Shown here piece after piece: positions 45,469 through 54,788 of a DNA stretch of 64,000 nucleotides. The notes beneath the pieces were generated by a model that had not been told where the DNA came from, searched no databases, and was given only the letters and a program-made list of their open reading frames with translations. This DNA comes from Leisingera sp. ANG-M7. Lineage in GTDB: Bacteria > Pseudomonadota > Alphaproteobacteria > Rhodobacterales > Rhodobacteraceae. A program made the translations under genes and the position numbers. Numbering within the stretch: position 1 is the first letter of the stretch; the number at the start of each line of letters is the position of its first letter. The DNA lies in NCBI RefSeq assembly GCF_000813965.1, contig NZ_JWLI01000006.1, positions 124,001 to 188,000 of the forward strand, in the 5' to 3' direction.

Positions 45469-48400
45469 TGGCCTGGGCGACCGAAGCGGACCTTGAAGCG
45501 GTCTTCATGGAGGACCTTGGGGCGCTGGGGTATTCCTTGCATCATGGCTCCGAAATTTCGCCAGAAATGCGAAACCCAATGCGGACGAGCTTTCGGGAAA
45601 CGTTTCTTTTGCCGGTTTTTTTCGATGCCCTGAAACGTCTAAACCCGGAATTGCCCGATGCCGCGGTGCAAGAGGCTGCAACACGAGTTCACGACGTGGT
45701 CTTTGCCACCGATGTTGTGCAGGAGAACCGGCGTCTGCATGACCTTCTCGTCAACGGTGTGGCTCTGACGTATTTCGCGGATGGTGAAGAACGCAATACA
45801 CGCGTTCAGGTCGTCGATTGGGAAAACCAGAAGAACGATTGGCGCGCCGTCAATCAGGTGGACGTGGTTGGGAAGAACCCTCGGATCCCGGACGTGGTCC
45901 TGTTCCTGAATGGCTTGCCGTTGGTCGTTGTCGAACTTAAGGGGACGGAAGGGGCGGAGATTGATGCTGCCTATCGCCAGATCGACACCTACAAAGAAGA
46001 TATCCCCGATCTCTTTCGCACAACTCTTTTGACGGTCATTTCGGATGGGCTGAGTGCCCGCTATGGCTCGCTGTCGGCTGGGCTTGATCGGTTCATGCGA
46101 TGGCGTACCATCGACGGCGAGACTATCGTCGAAGAGAATACGGCGCTTGCCCTCCAAACTCTGACACAAGGGCTTCTGAACCCGCAAACGCTTCTGGATC
46201 TGCTGCGCTGGTTTGTAGTGTTCGAAGATGACGGTAAAGGACCGATCAAGAAGATCGCCGGCTATCATCAATTCCATGCTGTACGGAAGGCCATCCATAC
46301 GATTTTGACCGCTCAGGGAGGAGATGGCAAAGGCGGTGTCATCTGGCACACCCAAGGGTCCGGTAAATCCCTTCTGATGACTTTCCTCGCGGGGCGCGTG
46401 ATGCGGCATCCTGGTCTTGAAAACCCGACCCTCGTCGTTCTAACTGACCGTAATGACCTGGATAATCAGCTCTTTGCAACCTTCGGTCGATGTAAGGATC
46501 TGTTTGGCGAAGACCCGGTCCAGGCTGACAGTGTCAGTGATCTGAAAAACCTGCTGAACCGTGAAGTAGGTGGCGTTGTTTTTTCCACGATACAGAAATT
46601 CCGGCCGGAAAAGGGTGAGGTCTTTCCAGAGCTGACGAACCGTTCCAACGTCATCGTCATGGTCGATGAAGCGCACCGAACACAATACGGGTTCGAGGCG
46701 AAGATGAAGAAGGAGACAGGGGAAGTCCGTCATGGCCTCGCTTACCAACTTCGCCAGGCGCTACCCAATGCCGTTTACATTGCCTTCACAGGAACACCTG
46801 TCGAGTTGGTGGGAGCTAACACAAGGGGTGTTTTTGGCGATTACATTGACGTTTATGACATCGCCCAAGCTGTCGAGGATGGGGCGACGGTTCCAATCTA
46901 TTATGAAGCACGCGTTGCCAAGGTAGAGTTGGACGAGGAACTTTCCGGGGAACTCGACGAGGAATTCGACGAAGCCACCGAAGCAATGGAAGAAAGTGAG
47001 GCGGCGGCGATCGCTCGAAAATGGTCGCGTGTCGAAGCACTTGTAGGGGCTGACAAACGCCTGGATACGGTGGTCGAGGATGTACTGGAGCATTTCGACG
47101 CGCGGCTTGCGGCAATGGACGGCAAGGCAATGATTGTCTGCATGAGCCGACGCATCTGCGTTGAAGTGTATAATAGGATCGTGGAACTAAGACCTGATTG
47201 GCATGGAGACACTGACGAAACTGGTCAGGTCAAAGTCATCATGACTGGGAACGCAACTGATCCTGCGGAATTCCGGCCCCATATTCGCTCGAAGTCCCGC
47301 CAGGAAGCGATCAGGAACCGCACAAAGGATCCGGCTGATCCGCTGAAACTCGTCATCGTCCGTGACATGTGGTTGACCGGATTTGATGCGCCCTGCATGC
47401 ATACCCTTTATGTCGACAAGCCCATGCGTGGGCATGGCCTCATGCAGGCTATCGCCCGGGTGAATCGGGTATTTCAGGACAAACCCGCCGGGCTGGTCGT
47501 TGACTATATTGGTATCGCTGCGGAATTGAAGTCCGCGCTCGCCCACTACAGTCAGTCTGATCAGCAACAGACAGGGATCAGTGAAACCGAAGCCGTCGCC
47601 GCTTTTCTGGATGCGCTCGACGTGGCGCGTACCCAGTTCCATGGCTTTGACTATTCTCAGGCCCTGGGGGGGACACCTGCTGAGCGGCTTCGCGTACTAC
47701 CGGGCGCTCTCGATCACATTTTGCAAAAGGACAGACTGGGCGAAGGCGGTGTTGTAAAGCGTTTCAACGATACCACTGCGGCCCTGGTAAAGGCCTTCAA
47801 ACTCGCTTCAGGCAGTCCTCAGGCTACCGAACACACGGAAGAAGTAGCCTTCTTCTCTGCAGTCAGGTCAGGTCTCGAGAAGGTTGGAGCCGGGCCGGTA
47901 GCGCGGTCTTCCAGGAATCCGGATTTTGCAATTCAGCAGCTTGTGAATCGGGCGATTGCGTCAACGGAAGTCGTGGATGTCCTGGAAGCCTGCGGCTTCG
48001 ATCGCCCTGACATCAGCGTTCTGTCTGATGCCTTCATGATCGAAATCCAAAACATGAAGCATAAGAACCTGGCGGTGGAAGCGCTCAAGAAGCTCTTGAA
48101 TGGTGAAATCACGGCGAAGACAAGAACGAATATCGTTCAAAGAGAGGAGTTTTCTTCACGCTTGGAGCAGGCGATTGCCAAATACCACAATAGAAGTGTT
48201 GACGCCCTTCAGATCCTTCAGGAACTAATTGAAATTGCTAAGGACTTGCGTGATGAGCCCGATGACGGGCTGACCGCTGAAGAAAGGGCATTTTATGATG
48301 CGCTGGCGCAGAACAACAGCGCGGTTGAAGTCATGAGCAACGATGAATTGCGGGTCATCGCATCAGAGCTGGTCAAGACTGTGCGGAAGAATTCGGGTAC

Positions 48401-48551
48401 GGATTGGTGGCGCCGGGACAATGTACGGGCCAAGATGCGCATTGCCGTAAAAAAAATCCTACAAAGGCATGGATACCCGCCTGATCTTGCATCTGAAGCT
48501 GTGAAGACTGTTCTTCGCCAGGCCGAGGCCTTGGCAACCGAGATAAATTGA
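45468..48551 (+). CDS. hsdR: Type I restriction endonuclease motor subunit
   Basis: This 1027-residue protein has the PD-(D/E)XK site near residues 140-158 ([10 protein letters not shown] then VVVELKG), Walker [12 protein letters not shown] near 296, DEAH box [12 protein letters not shown] near 398, IAFTGTPVE as motif III, and motif VI region [14 protein letters not shown]. It translocates DNA and cleaves unmodified sites with HsdMS. TGATG coupling to the upstream gene makes the start at 45468 secure. A hairpin follows 24 bp after the stop. Confidence 0.96.
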   Translation: MAWATEADLEAVFMEDLGALGYSLHHGSEISPEMRNPMRTSFRETFLLPVFFDALKRLNPELPDAAVQEAATRVHDVVFATDVVQENRRLHDLLVNGVALTYFADGEERNTRVQVVDWENQKNDWRAVNQVDVVGKNPRIPDVVLFLNGLPLVVVELKGTEGAEIDAAYRQIDTYKEDIPDLFRTTLLTVISDGLSARYGSLSAGLDRFMRWRTIDGETIVEENTALALQTLTQGLLNPQTLLDLLRWFVVFEDDGKGPIKKIAGYHQFHAVRKAIHTILTAQGGDGKGGVIWHTQGSGKSLLMTFLAGRVMRHPGLENPTLVVLTDRNDLDNQLFATFGRCKDLFGEDPVQADSVSDLKNLLNREVGGVVFSTIQKFRPEKGEVFPELTNRSNVIVMVDEAHRTQYGFEAKMKKETGEVRHGLAYQLRQALPNAVYIAFTGTPVELVGANTRGVFGDYIDVYDIAQAVEDGATVPIYYEARVAKVELDEELSGELDEEFDEATEAMEESEAAAIARKWSRVEALVGADKRLDTVVEDVLEHFDARLAAMDGKAMIVCMSRRICVEVYNRIVELRPDWHGDTDETGQVKVIMTGNATDPAEFRPHIRSKSRQEAIRNRTKDPADPLKLVIVRDMWLTGFDAPCMHTLYVDKPMRGHGLMQAIARVNRVFQDKPAGLVVDYIGIAAELKSALAHYSQSDQQQTGISETEAVAAFLDALDVARTQFHGFDYSQALGGTPAERLRVLPGALDHILQKDRLGEGGVVKRFNDTTAALVKAFKLASGSPQATEHTEEVAFFSAVRSGLEKVGAGPVARSSRNPDFAIQQLVNRAIASTEVVDVLEACGFDRPDISVLSDAFMIEIQNMKHKNLAVEALKKLLNGEITAKTRTNIVQREEFSSRLEQAIAKYHNRSVDALQILQELIEIAKDLRDEPDDGLTAEERAFYDALAQNNSAVEVMSNDELRVIASELVKTVRKNSGTDWWRRDNVRAKMRIAVKKILQRHGYPPDLASEAVKTVLRQAEALATEIN

Positions 48552-48574
48552 TCGGCAGAGGAGGCTAAGCAAAA

Positions 48575-48596
48575 GGCCCCGCAAATGTGTGGGGCC
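48575..48596 (+). terminator. Hairpin terminator after hsdR
   Basis: GGCCCCGC (48575-48582) and GTGGGGCC (48589-48596) form an 8-bp stem with one G-T pair around a 6-base loop, 24 bp after the hsdR stop. There is no T run after it, so termination may be partial or factor-assisted. Confidence 0.5.
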
Positions 48597-48800
48597 ATCT
48601 GTGTGTGCGAAGCGTCATTTCATTTGAGCAAAGCCTCCTCCTCGGCCGAGTAAAACGTCTCCTGCGCGGCGGGAACTGGAGATCGATCAGTTGCGCCAAA
48701 TCGGGGAGAATGTCATCGTCTATCAATGTCCTCAGTTGTAGAACACAAGACTTGATCTGACATTTCTGCTCTTTTGACGGCTCGTAGAGGAATTGACAGA

Positions 48801-49073
48801 TCACATTTGATCCATCTCTGCCCACTGGTCCTGAAAACGGGTAGTCTCGGTGGCATGCCTTTCGTCAATAAAGTTGGCGAAATCCGTCAGATGGATGAAT
48901 CTCTGCGCCTTCTGGCTGTTCTCATCGAGGCTGAAATAGGGAATCCGGATCTCGCCGCCGTCGATTTTCTGTTTCAGCGTGTCGGGCTTGTATCTCCAGT
49001 AACCGGCCGCAGCTTCGAGCGGGATGACCGGATCAGCGCCAAAGCGGGCCAGCAGCATGTCGATTGTCTTCAT
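48801..49073 (-). CDS. PrtN-like (pyocin activator family) small DNA-binding protein
   Basis: This 90-residue protein resembles pyocin activator PrtN: short N-terminal MKTIDMLLARF, PVIPLE, a helix-turn-helix-like TLKQKIDGGEIRIPYFSL and a C-terminal HLTDFANFIDERHA. ATG 49073 fits the family length and has GGAG seven bases upstream; the longer upstream frame is ignored. In Pseudomonas, PrtN activates prophage-like genes. Here the gene sits at the integrase end of the island and shares an upstream 15-bp element, at the same distance, with the integrase gene, which points to control of integration or excision. Confidence 0.78.
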   Translation of the reverse strand: MKTIDMLLARFGADPVIPLEAAAGYWRYKPDTLKQKIDGGEIRIPYFSLDENSQKAQRFIHLTDFANFIDERHATETTRFQDQWAEMDQM

Positions 49074-49100
49074 TGGGTTCTCCGTCTTCTCTTCAGATGT

Positions 49101-49115
49101 GAAGAGGAATTCGGT
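49101..49115 (-). promoter_or_regulatory. Leader element shared with the integrase gene, copy at the PrtN-like gene
   Basis: GAAGAGGAATTCGGT (plus strand) begins 28 nt upstream of ATG 49073 and matches 51147-51161 at 14 of 15 positions. Both copies sit in minus-strand leaders at exactly the same distance from the start. Each is followed toward the gene by a CTTC-type inverted partner (CTTC...GAAG). It may be an operator or promoter element; the function is inferred. Confidence 0.55.
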
Positions 49116-49227
49116 CCGCGGCCGGAAATTAAAAATGCGGTTTGTTTGGTACCGGGTAAGGGGGCTTCGGCAGACTCTACGAACCGAGCGCGGACGGCAG
49201 CAGCCAGTGTTCCGGGAGGCGGCGTGA

Positions 49228-49764
49228 TGGGCGCATCTGAGGCGTGACTTCCATGATGTCTGGGAGGCGAGCAGGTCGGAGATCGTAGGGGAGGCCCCCG
49301 ACCGGAACGGCAAACTCTGCGACGCTGAACAGGAGATCTCCGGTCAGCCCGCCGAGCTGCGCAAGCCTGCGCGTCAACAGAACTCCGGACTCCTGATCGG
49401 GGCCTTCAAGGCGTGGGTTGAGCCCCAGCTTGCGCGCATTCCGGGAAAGGGCGATCTGGCCAAGGCCTTCCGGTATGGGGTGTCCCGCTGGCCCTCCTTT
49501 GCACTCTTCCTGTAGGACGGGTGCATCGGCATCGACAAAAATCCGGCCGAGCGGTCCATACGCCCGATCGGGATCGGTAGGAAAAACTGGCTCTTCGCAG
49601 GATCCGACAGCGGCGGGGAAACTCTGGCCCGCGCCATAACGCTCGTCGAGACCGCGAAGATGATTGGTGCCGATCCGCAAGCCTGGTTGGCCGACGTGCT
49701 CGACAGCATCCACGATCACAAGATCAATCGGATCGACGAGCTTCTTCCATAGAATTGGACGCCA
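49228..49764 (+). pseudogene. IS66-family transposase (TnpC) C-terminal remnant
   Basis: One plus-strand frame carries WAHLRRDFHDVWEA, ARIPGKGDLAKAFRYGVSRW, DKNPAERSIRPIGIGRKNW, LFAGSDSGGETLARAITLVE, DPQAWLADVL and HDHKINRIDELLP, all characteristic of the IS66 transposase C-terminus. The frame is broken by TAG at 49513-49515 (in place of the Glu of LFLEDG) and TAG at 49750-49752 (in place of the Trp of LLPWNW), with another stop just upstream of 49228. The N-terminal two thirds and the other IS66 genes are missing. It is inactive and lies between the PrtN-like gene and the integrase. Confidence 0.88.
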
Positions 49765-49817
49765 CTGGTGTAATCCGTGGTATCAACCGGTCGGTTACGG
49801 TACCGGTCGCCCGGGGA

Positions 49818-51119
49818 TTACTTCTCGGACGCATTGTCCTCAGGCAGGCATTCGCACATTTCGAGGACACGTTCAAACCAAGGCCAGTCGGCAAATTTGT
49901 CACCTGACTCTTCGACGTGCTCGTAGCGATACAAACATCCGCCGTTCTTGTGGCCAGAGATTTTTGAGACAAACGCTGCTGGCATACCCATTTCAAAAAG
50001 CCGACTGATGGCCTCGTGCCTCAAGTCGTGGAAGCGCAGGCCTTCGACGCCAACCTTGTCTCTGTGACGGCGATATGCGGTGCCGACCGATTTTGCATTG
50101 AAAGGAAAGATGTACTCCGAGGTTCTGGGCATAGCAAGAATGATCGCCAGCGCTTCTTTGGACAGTGCGCACCATACGTCATTCCCCTTTTTCCTCCGCG
50201 GGTGTTTCATATCGCGGACCAGAATTTTGCAACTCGCTTCGCGCAGGTCGTCCCAGCGCAAGCGGCAAATTTCACTCAATCTTCGAGCGGAAAAAATTGC
50301 GAACACTAAAAGGACCGCAACAGGAAGTTTTTGGCGACGGTTGCTGGCAAGCGAGCTGAGAATCTTGTCAAGCTCACCCAGTTCTGGGCGCCTTTCCCTT
50401 TCTTCCGAACGTGCAAGGATCTCATCCTCCCAGAGAGTTTCCATTGCCAGTGTAACGACCTCGATCGGGATGAGAGTCCCGCGGCGTTGAGCCCATTTCA
50501 GGGCGGAAGCCAAATGCGTCATATAGCCGGCGACTGTTTGCGAAGTTCGTTCCTCGTTTAGAAGTTCCTCCGCGAATTCATAAAGCTGTTGCTGGGTCAG
50601 CGTAGAAACCCTTGTCTTGCCAAATTCGTGCTTTTTTATGAACTCGAGGTTTTGTTTGGCAGAGCGCCCGAGCTCCCTTCCGCGTTTGAGCCGATCGGCA
50701 ATCACGTCTGCGATCGTTTTCTCCGTGAGGACTTTGATTGGAAACCCATGCAATTCGATCACCGCCAGCTTTTTGTCCCGCCACTCTTTAGCGTTCTTCA
50801 GATGGCGGAAGGTCTTGCACAGGCTGTGCTGCTTCCCATCTACCCGGCGGCGGATCTGAACGCGATAGGTTTTGCGGCCTCCGGATGTGACCCGTTCGGC
50901 GATGTAAGGTTCCACTTTTGGCTCTTTCGTGCCTTTTTTCTTTGAGGCTTTTGCTGGGCTTGGCTCAGCCTTTTTCTGTGTTGCTGTCGGTGTACGGTCT
51001 TGCACGGGTGTAGCCGCAAAGGAAAACGGCTGCGCGGCATGTTGCGCGCCTTGGTTGGCGCCACGCTGTGCAGCGATTGTGGCAAGCATGTTGTTTGTGC
51101 TGTCGTCGATACTGGTCAT
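49818..51119 (-). CDS. dusA-associated tyrosine integrase
   Basis: This 433-residue integrase has an Ala/Lys-rich linker (residues 1-70), an arm-binding segment (YRVQIRRRVDGKQHSLCKTF), a core-binding domain, and a catalytic domain with ARRLSEICRLRWDD (Arg), FHDLRHEAISRL (HxxR) and SGHKNGGCLYRYEH (His and Tyr). It starts at ATG 51119 and points away from dusA, whose start is 276 bp to the right. This is the layout of elements that insert at the 5' end of dusA. The 15-bp element at 51147-51161 in its leader also precedes the PrtN-like gene. Confidence 0.92.
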   Translation of the reverse strand: MTSIDDSTNNMLATIAAQRGANQGAQHAAQPFSFAATPVQDRTPTATQKKAEPSPAKASKKKGTKEPKVEPYIAERVTSGGRKTYRVQIRRRVDGKQHSLCKTFRHLKNAKEWRDKKLAVIELHGFPIKVLTEKTIADVIADRLKRGRELGRSAKQNLEFIKKHEFGKTRVSTLTQQQLYEFAEELLNEERTSQTVAGYMTHLASALKWAQRRGTLIPIEVVTLAMETLWEDEILARSEERERRPELGELDKILSSLASNRRQKLPVAVLLVFAIFSARRLSEICRLRWDDLREASCKILVRDMKHPRRKKGNDVWCALSKEALAIILAMPRTSEYIFPFNAKSVGTAYRRHRDKVGVEGLRFHDLRHEAISRLFEMGMPAAFVSKISGHKNGGCLYRYEHVEESGDKFADWPWFERVLEMCECLPEDNASEK

Positions 51120-51146
51120 CTTAAAAGGTTCCTTCTTCGGTGGTGC

Positions 51147-51161
51147 GAAGAGGAAGTCGGT
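51147..51161 (-). promoter_or_regulatory. Leader element shared with the PrtN-like gene, copy at the integrase
   Basis: GAAGAGGAAGTCGGT (plus strand) begins 28 nt upstream of ATG 51119 and matches 49101-49115 at 14 of 15 positions at the same distance. CTTC about 9 bases toward the gene forms an inverted partner with GAAG. It could be the target of the PrtN-like activator; the function is inferred. Confidence 0.55.
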
Positions 51162-51323
51162 TCATCCCAGAAAAGTTTGCTGGGGTTTGATTGCCGATTC
51201 CATCGGTGCAGTCGGAGACCAGGGGGGGCGGTTCCCGGGGGTGGCGGAATGCCCGGAAGGGGCGGTGTCCTGTCGGCTCGAGTGTGCTACACGGTAGCAA
51301 TCCAGAATCGAAAATCGCCAAAA

Positions 51324-51350
51324 ACCCGGAGAAATACCCGGAAATCCGGG
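51324..51350. repeat. Short repeats near the dusA attachment region
   Basis: ACCCGGA occurs at 51324-51330 and again at 51336-51342, twelve bases apart. The second copy is part of CCCGGAAATCCGGG (51337-51350), a near-palindrome with 6-bp arms. Between an integrase gene and its target, such repeats are candidates for arm-type or accessory-factor sites. It lies about 90 bp from the expected crossover. Confidence 0.4.
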
Positions 51351-51394
51351 GGAATTTTGCTACATGGCTGTCAGGGTGAAGTGAGGCTAACGCA

Positions 51395-52390
51395 TTGAAA
51401 AGTAACGCACAAAAAGCGGCGCGTTTGAGCGTGGCGCCCATGATGGACTGGACTGACCGGCACTGCCGCAATCTGCACCGGCTGCTGAGCCAGCAGGCGC
51501 TGCTGTATACCGAGATGGTCACCGCGCCGGCGCTGGTGCGGGGCGGTGCGCTGCATCTCTTGGACTTCAACGCCGAGGAGCATCCGGTGGCGTTGCAGCT
51601 GGGCGGCTCCGATCCTGCCGAGCTGGCAGAGGCCGCGCGGCTGGGGGCGCAGGCGGGCTATGATGAGATCAACCTCAACTGCGGTTGCCCCAGCGACCGG
51701 GTGCAATCCGGTGCCTTTGGCGCGGTGCTGATGCAGACGCCGGAACTGGTGGCGGATTGCGTGGCGGCCATGCGCGAGGCGGTTGAGGTCGAGGTCACCG
51801 TTAAGTGCCGCATTGGAGTGGACGAGCAGGAGCCGGAGCAAGTGCTTCCGGATTTCCTGGAGAAGATCCGTGAAGCAGGCTGCCGGCGCGTGACCATTCA
51901 TGCCCGCAAGGCCTGGCTGCAGGGGCTGTCGCCCAAGGAGAACCGGGACATCCCGCCGCTGGATTATAATCTGGTGCACCGGATGAAGGCGGCCTTTCCG
52001 GATCTGCATGTCTCGATCAATGGCGGCATAGCCACGCTGGCAGAGGCGAAGGCGCATCTGGACCAGGGCCTTGACGGGGTGATGGTGGGACGTGCGGCCT
52101 ATCACCAGCCTGCGGATGTTCTCTGCGCGGCAGACCCTGAGATTTACGGCATCGGTGCCGCCAGCAACCCGGCCGATGCTGTGCGGCAGATGCTGCCCTA
52201 TATCGAGGCCTGCCTTACCGGAGGCGCCAAGCTGAACCAGATCACCCGCCACATGCTGGGGCTGTTTGCGGGCAAGCCCGGCGCGCGCCAGTGGCGGCGG
52301 ATGCTGTCCGAGGGCGCCTGCCGGGCGGGTGCAGGTCCGGATCTGGTGCTGGAAGCCCTGGCGCAAGTGGAGAGCCGCGCGGCGGCGTGA
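51395..52390 (+). CDS. dusA: tRNA-dihydrouridine(20/20a) synthase DusA
   Basis: This 331-residue FMN enzyme reduces uridine 20/20a in the tRNA D-loop. It contains APMMDWTDRHCRNL, NLNCGCPSDRVQ (catalytic Cys) and ISINGGIATL/VMVGRAAYHQP-type phosphate-binding elements. The start is TTG 51395, with GTGAGG eight bases upstream; no ATG or GTG start upstream fits. The codons for MMDWTD coincide with the attachment core of dusA-integrating elements, so the sequence upstream of that point, including this start codon and its ribosome binding site, probably came with the island and replaced the native 5' end. Confidence 0.96.
   Translation: MKSNAQKAARLSVAPMMDWTDRHCRNLHRLLSQQALLYTEMVTAPALVRGGALHLLDFNAEEHPVALQLGGSDPAELAEAARLGAQAGYDEINLNCGCPSDRVQSGAFGAVLMQTPELVADCVAAMREAVEVEVTVKCRIGVDEQEPEQVLPDFLEKIREAGCRRVTIHARKAWLQGLSPKENRDIPPLDYNLVHRMKAAFPDLHVSINGGIATLAEAKAHLDQGLDGVMVGRAAYHQPADVLCAADPEIYGIGAASNPADAVRQMLPYIEACLTGGAKLNQITRHMLGLFAGKPGARQWRRMLSEGACRAGAGPDLVLEALAQVESRAAA
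51437..51456 (+). other. Candidate attachment core at the dusA 5' end
   Basis: CCCATGATGGACTGGACTGA encodes PMMDWTD of dusA, the conserved block used as integration target by dusA-associated elements. The integrase next door and the island gene content support it. The matching repeat should lie at the left end, outside the window; I found no second copy inside. The exact core cannot be fixed without that copy. Confidence 0.6.
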
Positions 52391-52477
52391 CGCGGCGCCT
52401 CACGTGCGAGTGTCTTGTGCAAGAGGGCTGCGGCCGCTAACCCTTTGCCGCAGACGCAAAAGCCCGAGGTTCCTCTG

Positions 52478-53332
52478 ATGACTGATCCTGCTGTGACCGC
52501 AGCCTTGCTGCCAGAGCCCGCTCTGCTGATGCAGATGGCGGCTCTGCTGGTTGTGATCGGCGGTTTTGCCGGTGTTCTGGCCGGGCTGTTGGGTGTCGGC
52601 GGCGGTATCGTGCTGGTGCCCGCCTTCTTCTACGCCTTCCAGACCCTGGGTTATGGCGGAGATCAGCTGATGCAGATCTGCCTGGCGACCTCGCTGGCAA
52701 CCATCATCGTGACGTCACTGCGCTCTGTCATGAGCCACAACAAGAAAGGTGCGGTGGATTGGGAGATCCTGCGCAGCTGGGGGATCGGCATCGCCTTGGG
52801 CGCCGTGGTGGGCGTGCTGGCGGCTTCTGCCCTGCGCTCCACCGTGCTGCAGGGGGTCTTTGGCGGTCTGGCGCTGGTGATTGGCTTCTACCTGGGGCTG
52901 GGCCGCTCCGAATGGCGGCTGGCAGAGGCGATGCCCAAGGGAGCCAAGCGTATGGCGCTGTCGCCGGCCGTTGGCTTCCTTTCGGTGCTGATGGGGATTG
53001 GCGGCGGCAGTTTCGGAGTGCCGCTGATGACCCTGCACGGGGTTGCGGTGCACCGGGCGGTGGCGACCGCCGCCGGGTTCGGCGTTATTATCGCAGTACC
53101 CTCGGTGGCCGGCTTCTTGCTCTTGGAGGTGGATCCGGCCACGCGGCCGCCCTTCACCATCGGGGCGGTCAATCTGGTGGCGTTCTTCATTGTGATCGCG
53201 ATGACGCTGATTACAGCGCCTTGGGGAGTGAAGCTGGCCCATGCAATGGACCCCAAGCCGCTGAAGCGGGTGTTCGGGGCGTTTCTGGTGCTGGTGGCGC
53301 TTAATATGCTGCGCAAGGCTTTCGGGTACTAA
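52478..53332 (+). CDS. TauE/SafE family membrane transporter
   Basis: This 284-residue integral membrane protein has about eight hydrophobic segments. The family signature GVLAGLLGVGGGIVLVP occurs near the N-terminus, and its internal repeat SVLMGIGGGSFGVPLM lies in the second half. The family exports sulfite, sulfoacetate or other organosulfonates. ATG 52478 follows a GAGG box; the open frame extends to 52415 without a good start. It is followed by the PhyH-type gene after 4 bp, probably co-transcribed. Confidence 0.9.
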   Translation: MTDPAVTAALLPEPALLMQMAALLVVIGGFAGVLAGLLGVGGGIVLVPAFFYAFQTLGYGGDQLMQICLATSLATIIVTSLRSVMSHNKKGAVDWEILRSWGIGIALGAVVGVLAASALRSTVLQGVFGGLALVIGFYLGLGRSEWRLAEAMPKGAKRMALSPAVGFLSVLMGIGGGSFGVPLMTLHGVAVHRAVATAAGFGVIIAVPSVAGFLLLEVDPATRPPFTIGAVNLVAFFIVIAMTLITAPWGVKLAHAMDPKPLKRVFGAFLVLVALNMLRKAFGY

Positions 53333-53336
53333 GAGA

Positions 53337-54134
53337 ATGAAAAAGCAGTTCGAACAGTTTCAGGACAAGGGCTGGGTTCGCTTTGCCCAGGACCCGCAAG
53401 TGGCGGAATGGGCGGCGGATGCACTGCAGTATGGGGTGACGGCGCTGGACGACCCGGCCTGTGCAGAGTGGTTCCAATGCGAGCGCACCTGGTTCATCGG
53501 TGTCGATGCCTTGCCGAATGATGCCTCAGGCAAACTGCCTGACGGACCGCCGCTGGCGGGCGCGCCTATCGATTTCATCACCCATCAACTCGGGCCCATT
53601 CCGGACCTGCACCGTGCACAGGTGTCTTCCGTGTTTCCCGGCTACCCGCGTCCGCGGCCGGGCGAGGGCGAGGCGGCCTTCCGCTACCGCATCAAACGCG
53701 ACGCTGCGCATGTGGACGGCGTGAAAATGTACGGCGAGCACCGCCGGCGCAAAGTGGAGGAGCCGCACGCCTGGGTGCTGGGCATCCCGCTGAATGAAAG
53801 CAGCCTTGATGCTTCGCCCTTGGTGATCTGGGAGGGCAGCCACCGGATCATGCGCCGTGCCTTTGCCGCTGCCTTTGAGGGGGTGCCGCAATCGGGCTGG
53901 GCGGATGTGGATGTGACCGATGCCTATACCGCCGCCCGTGCCGAAGTGTTTGAGACCTGCCCGCGGATTACAGTACACGCCAAGCCCGGCGAGAGCTATC
54001 TTATGCACCGTCTGTGCCTGCACGGGGTTGCGCCCTGGGGCGAGGGGGCAAGCGCGCCGGAAGAGGGTCGGATGATTGCGTACTTCCGCCCGGAGCTTGC
54101 GGATTGGACCAAGAAATGGCTGGCGGAGGGCTAG
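53337..54134 (+). CDS. PhyH-type Fe(II)/2-oxoglutarate dioxygenase
   Basis: This 265-residue protein has HVDGVK as the HxD iron-binding pair near residues 125-130. The distal His is in LMHRLCLHGVAPW, and the Arg in EEGRMIAYFRPE should bind 2-oxoglutarate. The pattern matches phytanoyl-CoA dioxygenase-like enzymes; the substrate cannot be told. The start lies 4 bp after the transporter stop, and a metabolic link with that transporter is possible but unproven. Confidence 0.8.
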   Translation: MKKQFEQFQDKGWVRFAQDPQVAEWAADALQYGVTALDDPACAEWFQCERTWFIGVDALPNDASGKLPDGPPLAGAPIDFITHQLGPIPDLHRAQVSSVFPGYPRPRPGEGEAAFRYRIKRDAAHVDGVKMYGEHRRRKVEEPHAWVLGIPLNESSLDASPLVIWEGSHRIMRRAFAAAFEGVPQSGWADVDVTDAYTAARAEVFETCPRITVHAKPGESYLMHRLCLHGVAPWGEGASAPEEGRMIAYFRPELADWTKKWLAEG

Positions 54135-54174
54135 GTGTAAGCTTGTCCAAACTTGGATGCGGATGGAGTAATCG

Positions 54175-54615
54175 TTGGAAAAAGCAACCATTGAACTCGA
54201 TCAAGACGACTGGCACGGCTATTCCACGGAGAGCGTTTGGGTGTCCGAGGTTTCCACGGGAAAATACAGGGTCGAGAATATCCCCTTTTTTGCGAAAGGG
54301 CTGAGTTTCCGTGACATCGTTTCCGTGAGAGAGATAGACGACCTGCTTATCGTTGATAAACGTCTTAGAAGCGCAAAGGGCTCGACTTACCGTATCCTTC
54401 CGGCCAAAGGCGGTTCCAAGAACGTTCTGAACCAGCTCTTGACCGCATTGAACGCAGCCGGCTGTGCTTATGAGCACGGTGATTTTGGATTCGACCTTTA
54501 TGCTCTGAACGTTCCCGCAGGTGTGGACGTGCATAAGGTTTATGCGTTGCTCGAAGCTGGCGAACAAAGCAAGGTCTGGGACTTTGAAGAAGGTGATTGT
54601 TCCCACGACATCTGA
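54175..54615 (+). CDS. DUF4265-family protein
   Basis: This 146-residue protein has the DUF4265 pattern: VWVSEV, YRVENIPFFAKGLSFRD, a central SAKGSTYRI strand and a C-terminal segment around LYALNVPAG. The start is TTG 54175 with GGAG eight bases upstream. The family has no known function and often occurs as a single small gene. It lies 40 bp after the dioxygenase gene. Confidence 0.72.
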   Translation: MEKATIELDQDDWHGYSTESVWVSEVSTGKYRVENIPFFAKGLSFRDIVSVREIDDLLIVDKRLRSAKGSTYRILPAKGGSKNVLNQLLTALNAAGCAYEHGDFGFDLYALNVPAGVDVHKVYALLEAGEQSKVWDFEEGDCSHDI

Positions 54616-54788
54616 AGTCAATTGTGTCCCCGATGACACAGTCGCGCTTGGAGTACCCTCTGCCAAGGAAGGTGAACAGCGCTTCTTTAAGAAAGGTCAG
54701 CATTGCTGCCGAAATGTTTCGCGCGCGAAACATTGGGTCAGCACTTATTCCGCATGATTGACAAGCGGTTACCTCACCGTGCGCCGCG

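Noticed and set aside
49177-49719. Minus-strand frame of 180 codons between the PrtN-like gene and the integrase
   Set aside because: It is the antisense of the IS66 transposase remnant, whose plus-strand motifs are clear.
51371-52366. Minus-strand frame of 331 codons opposite dusA
   Set aside because: Antisense of a certain housekeeping gene.
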